This document shows positions 8,825 through 16,789 of a stretch of DNA of 50,872 bases, in pieces. How positions within the stretch are numbered: position 1 is the first letter of the stretch; every line of letters begins with the position of its first letter. This DNA comes from Actinomadura sp. KC06. Lineage in GTDB: Bacteria; Actinomycetota; Actinomycetes; Streptosporangiales; Streptosporangiaceae. The stretch is taken from the NCBI RefSeq assembly GCF_004348735.1, contig NZ_SMKT01000052.1:1-50872 (forward strand), in the 5' to 3' direction. A program made the position numbers and the translations under genes. Under the pieces are notes generated by a model. That model ran no database searches and was not told the DNA's origin. It saw nothing but the letters and a program-made list of their open reading frames with translations.

Positions 8825-8870
8825 CGCGAGCGTCCCCCGCCGCCCCGCGCGACGGGGGGCGCTCGCGTTT
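8825..8870 (+). terminator. Rho-independent-like terminator after sdhCAB
   Basis: A 13-bp stem, GCGAGCGTCCCCC (8826-8838) with GGGGGGCGCTCGC (8854-8866; one G-T pair), and a 15-nt loop, followed by a short GTTT. It lies just downstream of sdhB. Confidence 0.75.
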
Positions 8871-9061
8871 CCGTCCCGCGAGAACGACGCTCTGGCACGC
8901 GGCGTCCCCGTTTCGTGACGGGCGGCGTGCCCCCGGGCCGCCGCCCGTCGTACCGCCGTTCCCCTGAACGCGGTGGACGCTGGGTGGCCTCCCGGCCGCA
9001 CACGCCATGAGCAACCCTCGCCCACGCCCGGCCGTTCGAGTAGGGATTAGTGCACACAACG
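8871..9061. other. Intergenic stretch between sdh operon and Crp gene
   Basis: I see no gene or clear signal here beyond the terminator on the left and the repeats and promoter elements listed to the right. Confidence 0.4.
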
Positions 9062-9080
9062 CGTGATTGAACCGTGATTG
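9062..9080 (+). repeat. Tandem 8-bp direct repeat upstream of Crp/Fnr gene
   Basis: CGTGATTG occurs at 9062-9069 and 9073-9080, 11 bp apart, i.e. one helical turn. Both contain the GTGA half-site read by CRP-family proteins. The pair lies 46-64 nt before the likely transcription start at 9126. It is a possible activator or autoregulatory site. Confidence 0.4.
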
Positions 9081-9112
9081 TTTTCCGGGACCCGGGGAAG
9101 CCCAGGTCCCTT

Positions 9113-9118
9113 TAGCGT
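9113..9118 (+). promoter_or_regulatory. -10 element of leaderless Crp/Fnr transcript
   Basis: TAGCGT is followed by 7 nt and then the ATG at 9126. There is no ribosome binding site and no consensus -35. An imperfect hairpin (GGGACC 9087-9092 with GGTCCC 9105-9110) lies just upstream. Confidence 0.5.
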
Positions 9119-9125
9119 GGTGGGC

Positions 9126-9824
9126 ATGAGCGCCCTCGAACCGGGCTCGTTCCTTGCCGATCTCACTCGGGCGGAACGCGAGGACCTGGAGTCACGTGGC
9201 CGCGTCCGCGACTTCGAACGAGGGGACACGCTCTTCGTGGAGGGGGAGCAGCCGGGCTGGGTCGCCGTCCTGCTGAGGGGCCGGGTGAAGGCGTTCTCCT
9301 ACCGGGAGCAGGGCGGTGAGGCGCTGCTCGCGGTGCGCGGACCGGGCGCGCTGCTCGGCGAGGTCGCCGCGATCGACGGGCAGCCGCGCTCCGCGTCGGT
9401 GGCGGCGCTGGAGCCGGTGCGGGCGCTCGCCGTCAGGGCGGACGAGTTCATGGCGTTCCTGCAGGCCCACGGGCGCGTCTCCATCATCATCATGCGGATG
9501 CTGTGCCAGCGCTGGCGCGACGCCGACCGCAAGCGCGCCGAGTTCGGCATGTTCGACGCGACCGGACGCGTCGCGCAGCGGCTCGTGGAGCTGGCCGAGC
9601 GGTTCGGCGTCCCGTACGAGCGGCGGACGGGCCCCGGGGCGGGCGGGCAGAGCGTCCGCATCACGCTGAACCTGTCGCAGGAGGAGCTGGCGGGCTGGGT
9701 CGGCGCGTCCCGGGAGGCGGTCAGCAAGGCGCTACGGACGCTGCGCGCGCACGGCTGGATCGAGACGGGACGGCGGCGGCTGATCGTCCACGACCTCCAG
9801 GCCCTGCGCCGCCACGCCCGCTGA
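9126..9824 (+). CDS. Crp/Fnr family transcriptional regulator
   Basis: 232 residues: an N-terminal cyclic-nucleotide-binding beta barrel and a C-terminal winged helix. The cNMP pocket keeps the phosphate-binding pair E79 and R88 in LLGEVAAIDGQPRSASV, so it probably binds cAMP or a relative. There are no Fnr-type cluster cysteines. The recognition helix SREAVSKALRTL has the Arg-Glu pair of CRP and a Lys as in GlxR, compatible with TGTGA-N6-TCACA. The ATG at 9126 was preferred over an upstream TTG (9078) because the barrel starts soon after it and a TAnnnT box sits 7 nt before it. Two CRP-like sites precede the neighbouring sdhC, which makes that operon a likely target (inference). Confidence 0.9.
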   Translation: MSALEPGSFLADLTRAEREDLESRGRVRDFERGDTLFVEGEQPGWVAVLLRGRVKAFSYREQGGEALLAVRGPGALLGEVAAIDGQPRSASVAALEPVRALAVRADEFMAFLQAHGRVSIIIMRMLCQRWRDADRKRAEFGMFDATGRVAQRLVELAERFGVPYERRTGPGAGGQSVRITLNLSQEELAGWVGASREAVSKALRTLRAHGWIETGRRRLIVHDLQALRRHAR

Positions 9825-9894
9825 CCGGGACGGCCCGCCGACGGGAAGGGCCGCTAGCGGCACTGCGGCTGCGGGCGGTTGGAGGGGCGGCACG

Positions 9895-9900
9895 TAATCT
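9895..9900 (+). promoter_or_regulatory. -10 element of leaderless LysR transcript
   Basis: TAATCT is followed by 7 nt and the ATG at 9908, with no ribosome binding site between them. Confidence 0.5.
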
Positions 9901-9907
9901 GTGCTGG

Positions 9908-10921
9908 ATGCAGTTGCAGCAGCTCGCCTACTTCGTCGCGGTCGCGGAGGTACGCCACTTCACGCAGGCCGCCGAGCTCCTGCGGGTGGCGCAGCCTTCG
10001 CTGTCCAAGCAGATCCGTGCGCTGGAGACGGAACTCAACGTCTCCCTGTTCAGCCGCGCCAGGGGCAACATCACTCTGACGCCCGCCGGCGAGGCCCTGC
10101 TGCCACTGGCCAAGCGCATCTTGGCCGATGTCGACACCGCCCGCCTGGAAGTGCAGGAGCTGGCGGGCTTGAGGCGTGGGCGGGTACGGCTGGGCGCTAC
10201 ACCGTCCCTCTGCGCGGGCCTGCTGGCGGACGTTCTGCGCCGCTTCCACGACACCTACCCAGGTATTCAGCTCATCGTCGAAGAGGGAGGCTCGCGGGAT
10301 CTCGTCCGGGAGCTGACGCGTGGGTCACTCGACATGGCCCTGGTCATTCTTCCGCTGCACGGTGACCCGCCCCTGGACACGACGCCGATTCTGCGTGAAT
10401 ACCTCGTCGTGGCTTCTCCGGCCGGTCGCCCGTCCGATACTGAGCACGGCGTCCCGGAGCGGTCGCTCAAGGCGGCGACGCTGCCGCGCCGTCCGTATCT
10501 GCGGATCGAGGATCTCCGGAACCGTCCGCTGGTGATGTTCCGTCCGGGCTACGACCTTCGTGAGGCGACCATCAGCGCGTGCCGCGAGGCGGGGTTCGAG
10601 CCCAGGTTCGCGGTGGAGGGCGGTGAGATGGACGCCGTGCTGCGGTTCGTCGAGGTCGGGCTCGGGATCGCGGTCGTCCCGAGCATGGTCCTGTCCGGAC
10701 GGCCCGGGCTGCGCGGGACGCCCCTCGTCCTGCCCGACGAGGAGGCGCGGCGCGGTCATCACGGCCCCGGCCTCCTCCGGACGATCGCGCTCGCCCACCG
10801 CAAGGACGTCGAACTGACCCACGCGGCACGCGCCTTCCAAGACACCCTGCAGACGTTCCTGGTAGAGGCGGGCCTTGCCGGAAGCCTTCCCGCAGGCGTC
10901 GAAACCCTCGTCCACGACTAG
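9908..10921 (+). CDS. LysR family transcriptional regulator
   Basis: 337 residues. The N-terminal winged helix is classical (LQQLAYFVAVAEVRHFTQAA, then QPSLSKQIRALE as the recognition helix, then LFSRARGNITLTPAGE). It is followed by a linker helix and a two-lobed effector domain (about 90-310). An extra ~20-residue Pro/Arg-rich loop (GRPSDTEHGVPERSLKAAT) interrupts the first lobe. It stands between two sdh operons. A perfect LysR-type palindrome lies at about -67 of the second sdhC (15144-15164), so I infer that this protein controls that operon. The effector is unknown; a TCA-cycle acid would be a reasonable guess. Confidence 0.9.
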   Translation: MQLQQLAYFVAVAEVRHFTQAAELLRVAQPSLSKQIRALETELNVSLFSRARGNITLTPAGEALLPLAKRILADVDTARLEVQELAGLRRGRVRLGATPSLCAGLLADVLRRFHDTYPGIQLIVEEGGSRDLVRELTRGSLDMALVILPLHGDPPLDTTPILREYLVVASPAGRPSDTEHGVPERSLKAATLPRRPYLRIEDLRNRPLVMFRPGYDLREATISACREAGFEPRFAVEGGEMDAVLRFVEVGLGIAVVPSMVLSGRPGLRGTPLVLPDEEARRGHHGPGLLRTIALAHRKDVELTHAARAFQDTLQTFLVEAGLAGSLPAGVETLVHD

Positions 10922-10936
10922 CGCTGCCGGCCGCGC

Positions 10937-11686
10937 TCAGTCGGACAGGAGGGCCTTGAGGAGGCGGGCGCGGGTGGAGGCGTCGTCGCCTCCTTGGGGC
11001 GGGTGCCAGGGGCAGGCGATGTTCAAAGCGGCGACGCGCCCCGTGGCCATGATGCGGCGGACGGACGCGAGCACTGCGTCGGTCGACGGGCCGTCGCCGA
11101 CGGGGTACTTCAGGCCGGGCAGCTCGTCCTTGTCGATGACGTCCACGTCGATGTGGAGGAGGAGCGGACCGCCGGGGAGGACGACGTCGTCCACCGGGCA
11201 CTGCCGCACCCTCGACGTCGCCAGGAAGTCCTTCTCGCCCGGGTCGAGGTCGCGGGCGTCCACCAGGACGGCGCGCTCCTCGGGCAGCGGCCGGAGCCCG
11301 ATGCGGTCGGCGAGCAGTTCGGGGTGGTCGCCGATGATCTGCCGCAGCGGCATCCCGCCGAGGTACCCGGACGTGGAGCTCTCCAGCGAGTGGATGTCGC
11401 CGTGCGCGTCGAACCAGATGACGGACGCGTCCACGCCCGCCCGCTGCACGCCCGCGAGGACGGCCTCGGCGATCAGGCAGTCGCCGGACACCACCGACGG
11501 CACCGTCCCGCCGGTGACCTGGTCGGCGACCTCGGCGGAGACGAGTTCGTACAGTGCGGCGAGCCGCGTCCAGACGTCGCCTTCCGGCAGGTCGCGCGTC
11601 ACCTGGACGACGTCGGGGCGGGGCAGGGGGAAGGACGAGTCGGGCAGCAGTTCGTCCTGGTGGTAGGGCACGAGTGTGACTGTCAT
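10937..11686 (-). CDS. Arginase/ureohydrolase-family protein with altered metal ligand
   Basis: 249 residues of the arginase-agmatinase-formiminoglutamase fold. The central motif WFDAHGDIHS (DAHxD) and the late HIDVDVIDKDELPG (DxDxxD) supply most ligands of the binuclear Mn site. The first motif, normally GGDH, reads SGDC, so the usual His ligand is replaced by Cys. Members hydrolyse guanidino compounds to urea or formamide. The substrate here cannot be told, and some actinobacterial relatives are annotated only as arginase family. It converges on lysR (15 nt between stops) and ends 22 nt upstream of the sdhB2 stop on the same strand, so it runs downstream of sdhCAB and may be cotranscribed. 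Confidence 0.8.
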   Translation of the reverse strand: MTVTLVPYHQDELLPDSSFPLPRPDVVQVTRDLPEGDVWTRLAALYELVSAEVADQVTGGTVPSVVSGDCLIAEAVLAGVQRAGVDASVIWFDAHGDIHSLESSTSGYLGGMPLRQIIGDHPELLADRIGLRPLPEERAVLVDARDLDPGEKDFLATSRVRQCPVDDVVLPGGPLLLHIDVDVIDKDELPGLKYPVGDGPSTDAVLASVRRIMATGRVAALNIACPWHPPQGGDDASTRARLLKALLSD

Positions 11687-11708
11687 GCGATCACAGTAGA
11701 AGGCGGGG

Positions 11709-12461
11709 TCAGCGCTGCTTGCCGCCTGCGGTCGCCTTCAGGTAGTCGTGGTTGAGGCGGCCGATGACGTCCAGCGGGATGCCCTTCGGGCAGGCGGCGG
11801 TGCATTCGCCCGTGTTGGTGCAGCCGCCGAAGCCCTCCTCGTCGTGGGTGTCCAGCATGGACACGACTCGGTCCCAGCGTTCCGGCTGCCCCTGCGGCAT
11901 CAGGCCGAGGTGGGTGACCTTGGCGCCGAGGAACAGGGCGGCGGACCCGTTGGGGCAGGCCGCGACGCAGGCGCCGCAGCCGATGCATTCGGCGGCCTCG
12001 AAGGCCCGGTCGGCGTCCGGCTTCGGGACGGGCGTCGCGTGCGCCTCCGGTGCGGTGCCGGTCGGGGCGGTGATGAAGCCCCCCGACTGGATGATCCGGT
12101 CGAACGCCGAGCGGTCCACGACCAGGTCCTTCACCACGGGGAACGCGGCCGCGCGCCACGGCTCGACGTCGATGACCTCGCCGTCGCGGAACTTGCGCAT
12201 GTGGAGCTGGCACGTGGTGGTGTTGCGCTCCGGGCCGTGCGGGGTTCCGTTGATGACGAGCGAGCACATGCCGCAGATGCCCTCGCGGCAGTCGTGGTCG
12301 AACGCGACGGGCTCCTCGCCGGACGCGATGAGCTTCTCGTTGAGGACGTCCAGCATTTCCAGGAACGACGCGTCGGGGGAGATGTCGTCGAGCTTGTACT
12401 CGACCATCCCGCCCTTGTCCTCCGGGCCGCTCTGGCGCCAGATGCGCAGTGTGAGCTTCAC
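11709..12461 (-). CDS. sdhB: Succinate dehydrogenase iron-sulfur subunit, second operon
   Basis: 250 residues. The [2Fe-2S] motif has C58, C63, C66 and C84 (DCREGICGMC). The C-terminal domain has CIGCGACVAACPNG and CTNTGECTAACPKG, the ligands of the [4Fe-4S]/[3Fe-4S] centres. It is clearly divergent from the other SdhB in this window and resembles the SdhB of the five-helix SdhC (B. subtilis/corynebacterial) type. It starts at GTG 12461, overlapping the sdhA stop as GTGA. It relays electrons from SdhA2 to the haem-bearing SdhC2. Confidence 0.95.
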   Translation of the reverse strand: MKLTLRIWRQSGPEDKGGMVEYKLDDISPDASFLEMLDVLNEKLIASGEEPVAFDHDCREGICGMCSLVINGTPHGPERNTTTCQLHMRKFRDGEVIDVEPWRAAAFPVVKDLVVDRSAFDRIIQSGGFITAPTGTAPEAHATPVPKPDADRAFEAAECIGCGACVAACPNGSAALFLGAKVTHLGLMPQGQPERWDRVVSMLDTHDEEGFGGCTNTGECTAACPKGIPLDVIGRLNHDYLKATAGGKQR

Positions 12462-14395
12462 TTGTACGACCTCTGAGTCGGCTTGACGTAGTCGAAGTTG
12501 AGGGACTCTTTGTGGAGGACGGGCCGTTCGCCTTCCCCGGCCCATTCCCAGGCGGCGACATAGCTGAAGTTGTCGTCGTCGCGCTTGGCCTCGCCGTCCT
12601 CGTCCTGGCTCTCGGCACGGAAATGGCCGCCGCAGGACTCGGTGCGGTGCAGGGCGTCGATGACCATCAGCTCGGCCAGCTCGAAGAAGTCGGCGACGCG
12701 TCCCGCCTTCTCCAGTTGCTGATTCAGTTCTTCGCCCTTGCCGGTGACCTTGACGCGCTCCCAGAATTCGGCGCGCAGGGCGGGGATGAGGTCGAGCGCC
12801 TTGCGCAGCCCTTCCTCGGTGCGCTCCATTCCGCAGTACTCCCACATGATGTGGCCGAGTTCGCGGTGGAAGGAGTCGACGGAGCGGTCGCCGTCGACCG
12901 CCAGGAGCTTGTCGATGCGCGTCCTCACCCGTTCTTCCGCTTCGGTGACGGCGGTGCCGGCGACGGGCGGGAGCGGGTTGCGGGCGATGTAGTCGCCGAT
13001 GGTGTTCGGCAGGACGAAATAGCCGTCCGCCAGGCCCTGCATCAGCGCGGACGCGCCGAGGCGGTTCGCGCCGTGGTCGGAGAAATTCGCCTCACCGATG
13101 ACGAACAGACCCGGAATGGTGGACTCCAGGTCGTAGTCCACCCACAGGCCGCCCATCGTGTAGTGGACGGCCGGGTAGATGCGCATTGGCGTGTCGTACG
13201 GGTTCTCGCCGGTGATGCGCTCGTACATCTGGAAGAGGTTGCCGTACTTGGCCTCGACCTTGTCCCGGCCGAGCCGCTCGATGGCGTCGGCGAAGTCGAG
13301 GTAGACGCCGAGCCCGCCGGGGCCGACGCCGCGCCCCTCGTCGCACACGTTCTTGGCGGCGCGGGACGCGATGTCGCGCGGCACGAGATTGCCGAACGAC
13401 GGGTAAATGCGCTCCAGGTAGTAGTCGCGCTCGTCCTCCGGAATATCATAAGGCTGGCGCGTGTCGCCGTGCTTCTTCGGCACCCAGACGCGCCCGTCGT
13501 TGCGCAGCGACTCCGACATCAGCGTCAGCTTGGACTGGTGGTCGCCGCTGACCGGAATACACGTCGGGTGGATCTGCGTGTAGCACGGGTTGGCGAAAAG
13601 CGCGCCGTGCCTATGGGCGCGCCAGGACGCGGTGACGTTCGAGCCCATCGCGTTGGTCGAAAGGAAGTAGACGTTGCCGTAGCCGCCGGACGCCAGCACG
13701 ACCGCGTCCGCCGTGTAGTGCTTGATCTCGCCGTTGATGAGGTTCCGGACGACGACGCCCCGCGCCCGCCCGTCCTCCATGATGAGGTCGAGCATCTCGT
13801 GGCGCGGGTACAGCTCCACGTTGCCCGCGTCCACCTGCCGCATCAACGCCTGGTACGCGCCGAGCAGCAATTGCTGGCCCGTCTGCCCGCGCGCGTAGAA
13901 GGTGCGGGACACCTGCGTCCCGCCGAAGGAGCGGTTGTCGAGCAGGCCGCCGTACTCGCGGGCGAACGGGACGCCCTGCGCGACGCACTGGTCGATGATG
14001 TTCCGGGAGATGTCGGCGAGCCGGTACACGTTCGACTCGCGGGAGCGGAAGTCGCCGCCCTTGACCGTCTCGTAGAACAGCCGGTACACGCTGTCGCCGT
14101 CGTTGCGGTAATTCTTGGCGGCGTTGATGCCGCCCTGCGCGGCGATCGAGTGGGCGCGGCGCGGGGAGTCCTGAAAGCAGAACTGCTGGACGTGGTACCC
14201 GGCCTCGCCGAGCGTCGCGCCGGCAGAACCGCCCGCCAGGCCCGTGCCGATGATGATGACCTTCTTCTTGCGCTTGTTGGCCGGGTTGACCTGCCTGGCC
14301 TCGAACTTGCGGGTCGTCCAGCGGTCCTCGATCGGCCCGCCCGGGGCCTTGGAGTCGGCGATCGGCTCGCCGGACTGGTAGAAGGCGTCGATCAT
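12458..14395 (-). CDS. sdhA: Succinate dehydrogenase/fumarate reductase flavoprotein, second operon
   Basis: 645 residues. FAD fold VIIIGTGLAGGSAGA, covalent-FAD His H82 in RRAHSIAAQGGINAAKN, and active-site segments QIHPTCIP and SLRNDGRVWVPK. The motif QIHPTCIP and the length place it with the B. subtilis/epsilonproteobacterial-type SdhA/FrdA, not with the Sdh1 type encoded at 5998. The ATG at 14395 lies 2 nt after the sdhC stop (TGATCATG). Such complexes run succinate:menaquinone oxidation or fumarate reduction; direction cannot be told from sequence. Confidence 0.95.
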   Translation of the reverse strand: MIDAFYQSGEPIADSKAPGGPIEDRWTTRKFEARQVNPANKRKKKVIIIGTGLAGGSAGATLGEAGYHVQQFCFQDSPRRAHSIAAQGGINAAKNYRNDGDSVYRLFYETVKGGDFRSRESNVYRLADISRNIIDQCVAQGVPFAREYGGLLDNRSFGGTQVSRTFYARGQTGQQLLLGAYQALMRQVDAGNVELYPRHEMLDLIMEDGRARGVVVRNLINGEIKHYTADAVVLASGGYGNVYFLSTNAMGSNVTASWRAHRHGALFANPCYTQIHPTCIPVSGDHQSKLTLMSESLRNDGRVWVPKKHGDTRQPYDIPEDERDYYLERIYPSFGNLVPRDIASRAAKNVCDEGRGVGPGGLGVYLDFADAIERLGRDKVEAKYGNLFQMYERITGENPYDTPMRIYPAVHYTMGGLWVDYDLESTIPGLFVIGEANFSDHGANRLGASALMQGLADGYFVLPNTIGDYIARNPLPPVAGTAVTEAEERVRTRIDKLLAVDGDRSVDSFHRELGHIMWEYCGMERTEEGLRKALDLIPALRAEFWERVKVTGKGEELNQQLEKAGRVADFFELAELMVIDALHRTESCGGHFRAESQDEDGEAKRDDDNFSYVAAWEWAGEGERPVLHKESLNFDYVKPTQRSYK

Positions 14396-14397
14396 GA

Positions 14398-15087
14398 TCA
14401 GCTCACCCACCCGAATGTGATGGACAGGGGGACGGCGGCGAAGCCGAGCGTGATCAGCCCGGCGACGGACGCGGCGAGGCCCCGCAGGGCGCGCTCGCGG
14501 CGCGGCGTGCGCAGCCCGAGGGTCTGGAACGCGCTCCAGATGCCGTGGTGGAGGTGCAGGCCGACGAGCACGACCGCGAGGACGTACCAGACGGTGATGT
14601 ACCAGCGGGCCGGGTCGAAGTCGGCGACCATCCGCTCGTAGGGCGTGGCGTCGGAGCCCTTGGGGTTGACGACGAAGAACGTCAGGTCGAGCAGGTGCCA
14701 GACGACGTACACGGCGATGATGACGCCGCCGTACCGCATCGTGCGGACGGCGTAGCCCTGCGCATGCGACTTCTTCTTCGACTGGTACTTCACCGGACGC
14801 GCGGCGGACGCGCGCCGGGCCAGCGACACCGCCGACCACATGTGCAGGACGATCGACACCCCGAGCACGACCTCGATGAGCGTCAGGACGGTCCGGCGCG
14901 GCACCGCGGGCTCGCCGATCGTGCGCAGCCAGTGCGCGTAGTGGTTGAAGTCCTCCGCGCCCATGAAGATCTTCAGGTTCCCGACCATGTGCGCGATCAG
15001 GTACAGCACGAGGATGCCGCCGGTCACCGCCATGACGGCCTTCTTGCCGACGGTCGACCGGTAGATCGCGGGTATCGCTATAGCCAC
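14398..15087 (-). CDS. sdhC: Succinate dehydrogenase cytochrome b subunit, five-helix dihaem type
   Basis: 229 residues with five transmembrane helices. Histidines at H33 (LIAHMVGN), H82 (VLHMWS), H131 (VWHLLDL) and H178/H180/H181 (GLHLHHGIW) match the four axial ligands of the two b haems in the fused SdhC of Bacillus-like enzymes, which reduce menaquinone. The GTG at 15087 has no ribosome binding site. A TAGCGT box sits 7 nt upstream, so the transcript is probably leaderless. First gene of sdhC-sdhA-sdhB. A perfect LysR-type palindrome lies 57 nt upstream. Confidence 0.93.
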   Translation of the reverse strand: MAIAIPAIYRSTVGKKAVMAVTGGILVLYLIAHMVGNLKIFMGAEDFNHYAHWLRTIGEPAVPRRTVLTLIEVVLGVSIVLHMWSAVSLARRASAARPVKYQSKKKSHAQGYAVRTMRYGGVIIAVYVVWHLLDLTFFVVNPKGSDATPYERMVADFDPARWYITVWYVLAVVLVGLHLHHGIWSAFQTLGLRTPRRERALRGLAASVAGLITLGFAAVPLSITFGWVS

Positions 15088-15094
15088 ACCGCGG

Positions 15095-15100
15095 ACGCTA
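15095..15100 (-). promoter_or_regulatory. -10 element of the second sdhCAB operon
   Basis: On the minus strand TAGCGT is followed by 7 nt and the GTG at 15087. A weak TTGGAA -35 candidate (15125-15120) has a long 19-nt spacer, as expected for an activator-dependent promoter. Confidence 0.5.
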
Positions 15101-15143
15101 CGTCTGCCTTGGGCAAGAGTTCCAAGTCATCAGGGCACTCGTT

Positions 15144-15164
15144 TTCATAGCCGCAGGCTATGAA
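15144..15164. promoter_or_regulatory. LysR-type operator upstream of second sdhCAB
   Basis: Perfect inverted repeat TTCATAGCC-GCA-GGCTATGAA, holding ATAG-N7-CTAT and the LysR T-N11-A core. Its centre is about 67 nt before the presumed leaderless start at 15087, the usual place of a LysR recognition site. Confidence 0.65.
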
Positions 15165-15264
15165 GCGAGCAGAACGGGCATTAAGCGTCTTCGGCGACAA
15201 ACGGGCAGGTGAGTGACTTCACAGGACGTCCGGGAACCCGTCCCGGAGTGATCCAGAGAACACC

Positions 15265-16488
15265 TCAGACCTGGCGGGACAGGAGAAGGACGGCCAGGTC
15301 GTCGGTCAGCGCGCCACCGTTGAGACGTTCCACTTCGCCGACGAGCTCGTCGATGAGCGACCGTCCGGCGATGTCCTTGCCGCGCGCCGCGTGCGCCAGC
15401 TCGACCAGGCCATCGGTGCCGAGCCGCTCGGAGCCCTCGCCGACCCGTCCCTCGATCAGGCCGTCGGTGTAGAGCAGCAGGCTCCAGGACTCGCCGAGGT
15501 CGATCTCGGTCGTCGGCCACTCCGCGCCGGGCACCAGCCCGAGCGCGGGCCCGTGCGCGTACTCCGGCAGCGCCGAGACCTCGAAACCGCCCGCTCCCGG
15601 GATGCCGGGCGTCTCGCGGAAGAGCAGCGGCGCGGGATGCCCGGCCAGGTGCATCCGGGCGGTCCGCCGGGACGGCGCGATCGTGATCATGCAGAGTGTG
15701 GTGAAGATCTCCTCGTTGCGCCGCTCGTGGCCGAGGACGGTGTCGAGGGTGCCGAGGAGCTGCTCGCCGGTGTGCCCGGCGAGGACGAGCGTCCGCCACG
15801 CCATCCGGAGCTGGACGCCGAGGGCCGCCTCGTCCGGGCCGTGGCCCGCGACGTCCCCGATCATCAGGTGGACGGCGCCGCCCTCGGTCTGCACCGTGTC
15901 GTAGAAGTCGCCGCCGAGCAGCGCCCGCCGCCGGCCGGGCCGGTAGCGGGTGTGGTGCCGCAGCGACGGGTCGTCGATCAGCGGGACGGGCAGCAGCCCG
16001 CGCTCCAGCCGGGCGTTCTCGCGGCCGAGGATGCGGGCCTCGACCAGCCGCCGCTCGGTCTCCTCCGACCGCTTGCGCTCGATGGCGTAGCGGACGGCAC
16101 GGGCCAGCAAAGGCGCGTCGACCTCCTGTTTCACCAGGTAGTCCTCGGCTCCGGCCGCGACGGCCTGCACGCCGAGGTGCGCGTCGTCCAGCCCGGTGAG
16201 GACGACCACGGCGGCCGCCCCGGACAGCGCGAGCACCTGCCGCAGCCCCTCCAGCCGGTCGATGCCGGGGGTGGACAGGTCGACGAGGATGCACTGGGTG
16301 CGCCGCGTCAGCGCCCGCCGCGCGGTGGCGAGGTCGCCGGCGACCTCGATCCCGACGTCCAGGCCGCTCTCGGCGAGCATCTTCTCGACCAGGAGGACGT
16401 CGGAGGGGTCGTCGTCGATGAGGAGCAGCTCGATCCTGTCCTCTGCCCCGGGCGTGAAGGGATGCGTCTGATGACTGAAGGTGCTCAC
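15265..16488 (-). CDS. Response regulator-PP2C (SpoIIE/RsbU-like) phosphatase
   Basis: 407 residues. A receiver domain (about 18-135) has the acidic pocket LLIDDD, phosphoacceptor D70 in CILVDLSTPG, T98 and K120 (LVKQ). After a short coiled linker comes a PP2C phosphatase domain (about 170-405) with metal ligands D194 (GGDFYD) and D212 (IGDVAGHG) and a C-terminal TDDLAVLLL. Such proteins dephosphorylate anti-sigma-factor antagonists when the receiver is phosphorylated. No partner kinase, antagonist or sigma gene lies next to it. The GTG at 16488 follows GGAAG. The upstream in-frame extension is Arg/Ser-rich and unlikely to be translated. Confidence 0.9.
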   Translation of the reverse strand: MSTFSHQTHPFTPGAEDRIELLLIDDDPSDVLLVEKMLAESGLDVGIEVAGDLATARRALTRRTQCILVDLSTPGIDRLEGLRQVLALSGAAAVVVLTGLDDAHLGVQAVAAGAEDYLVKQEVDAPLLARAVRYAIERKRSEETERRLVEARILGRENARLERGLLPVPLIDDPSLRHHTRYRPGRRRALLGGDFYDTVQTEGGAVHLMIGDVAGHGPDEAALGVQLRMAWRTLVLAGHTGEQLLGTLDTVLGHERRNEEIFTTLCMITIAPSRRTARMHLAGHPAPLLFRETPGIPGAGGFEVSALPEYAHGPALGLVPGAEWPTTEIDLGESWSLLLYTDGLIEGRVGEGSERLGTDGLVELAHAARGKDIAGRSLIDELVGEVERLNGGALTDDLAVLLLSRQV

Positions 16489-16789
16489 AATGCTTCCGAA
16501 GTCGGGCTTGCGACGGCACTGGCAACGGCTTGCGCGTTCCGCTTTATTCCTGCGGCCGCAGGGGGGAGCGGTACGGGCGCGCCGGGGGAGCGGCATTGGC
16601 CTAGCCGCCGGGTTCCCGGCTCATGGAGCGGAGGGAGGGGGCGCTCCGTCGATCCGACCTTAGCGTGTCCGCACGCCCCGGCGCACCCTAGGGGCTCCCC
16701 CGCAGGGCTGTTTACGGACGGTCCGAAACCGAACCCGCCTGCTGAAAAACCAGTCGAACTGAGGGCGATCGGCTGCATAACCTTCGTCC
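16489..16789. other. Divergent intergenic region, PP2C regulator/ABC exporter
   Basis: 301 bp. It contains the presumed leaderless promoter of the ABC genes: CATAAC at 16776-16781 (or TAACCT at 16778-16783), 6-8 nt before the GTG at 16790, with a weak TCGAAC 16 bp upstream. A small palindrome CGGAC-G-GTCCG lies at about 16715-16725. I see nothing else. Confidence 0.4.

Noticed and set aside
12512..14641. 709-codon open frame antisense to sdhA
   Set aside because: Mirror of high-GC codon bias. The opposite strand has a full flavoprotein with FAD and active-site motifs.
15210..15222. GTGA-CT-TCAC near the PP2C gene as a CRP site
   Set aside because: The arms are 2 nt apart instead of 6, so it does not fit CRP-family spacing.
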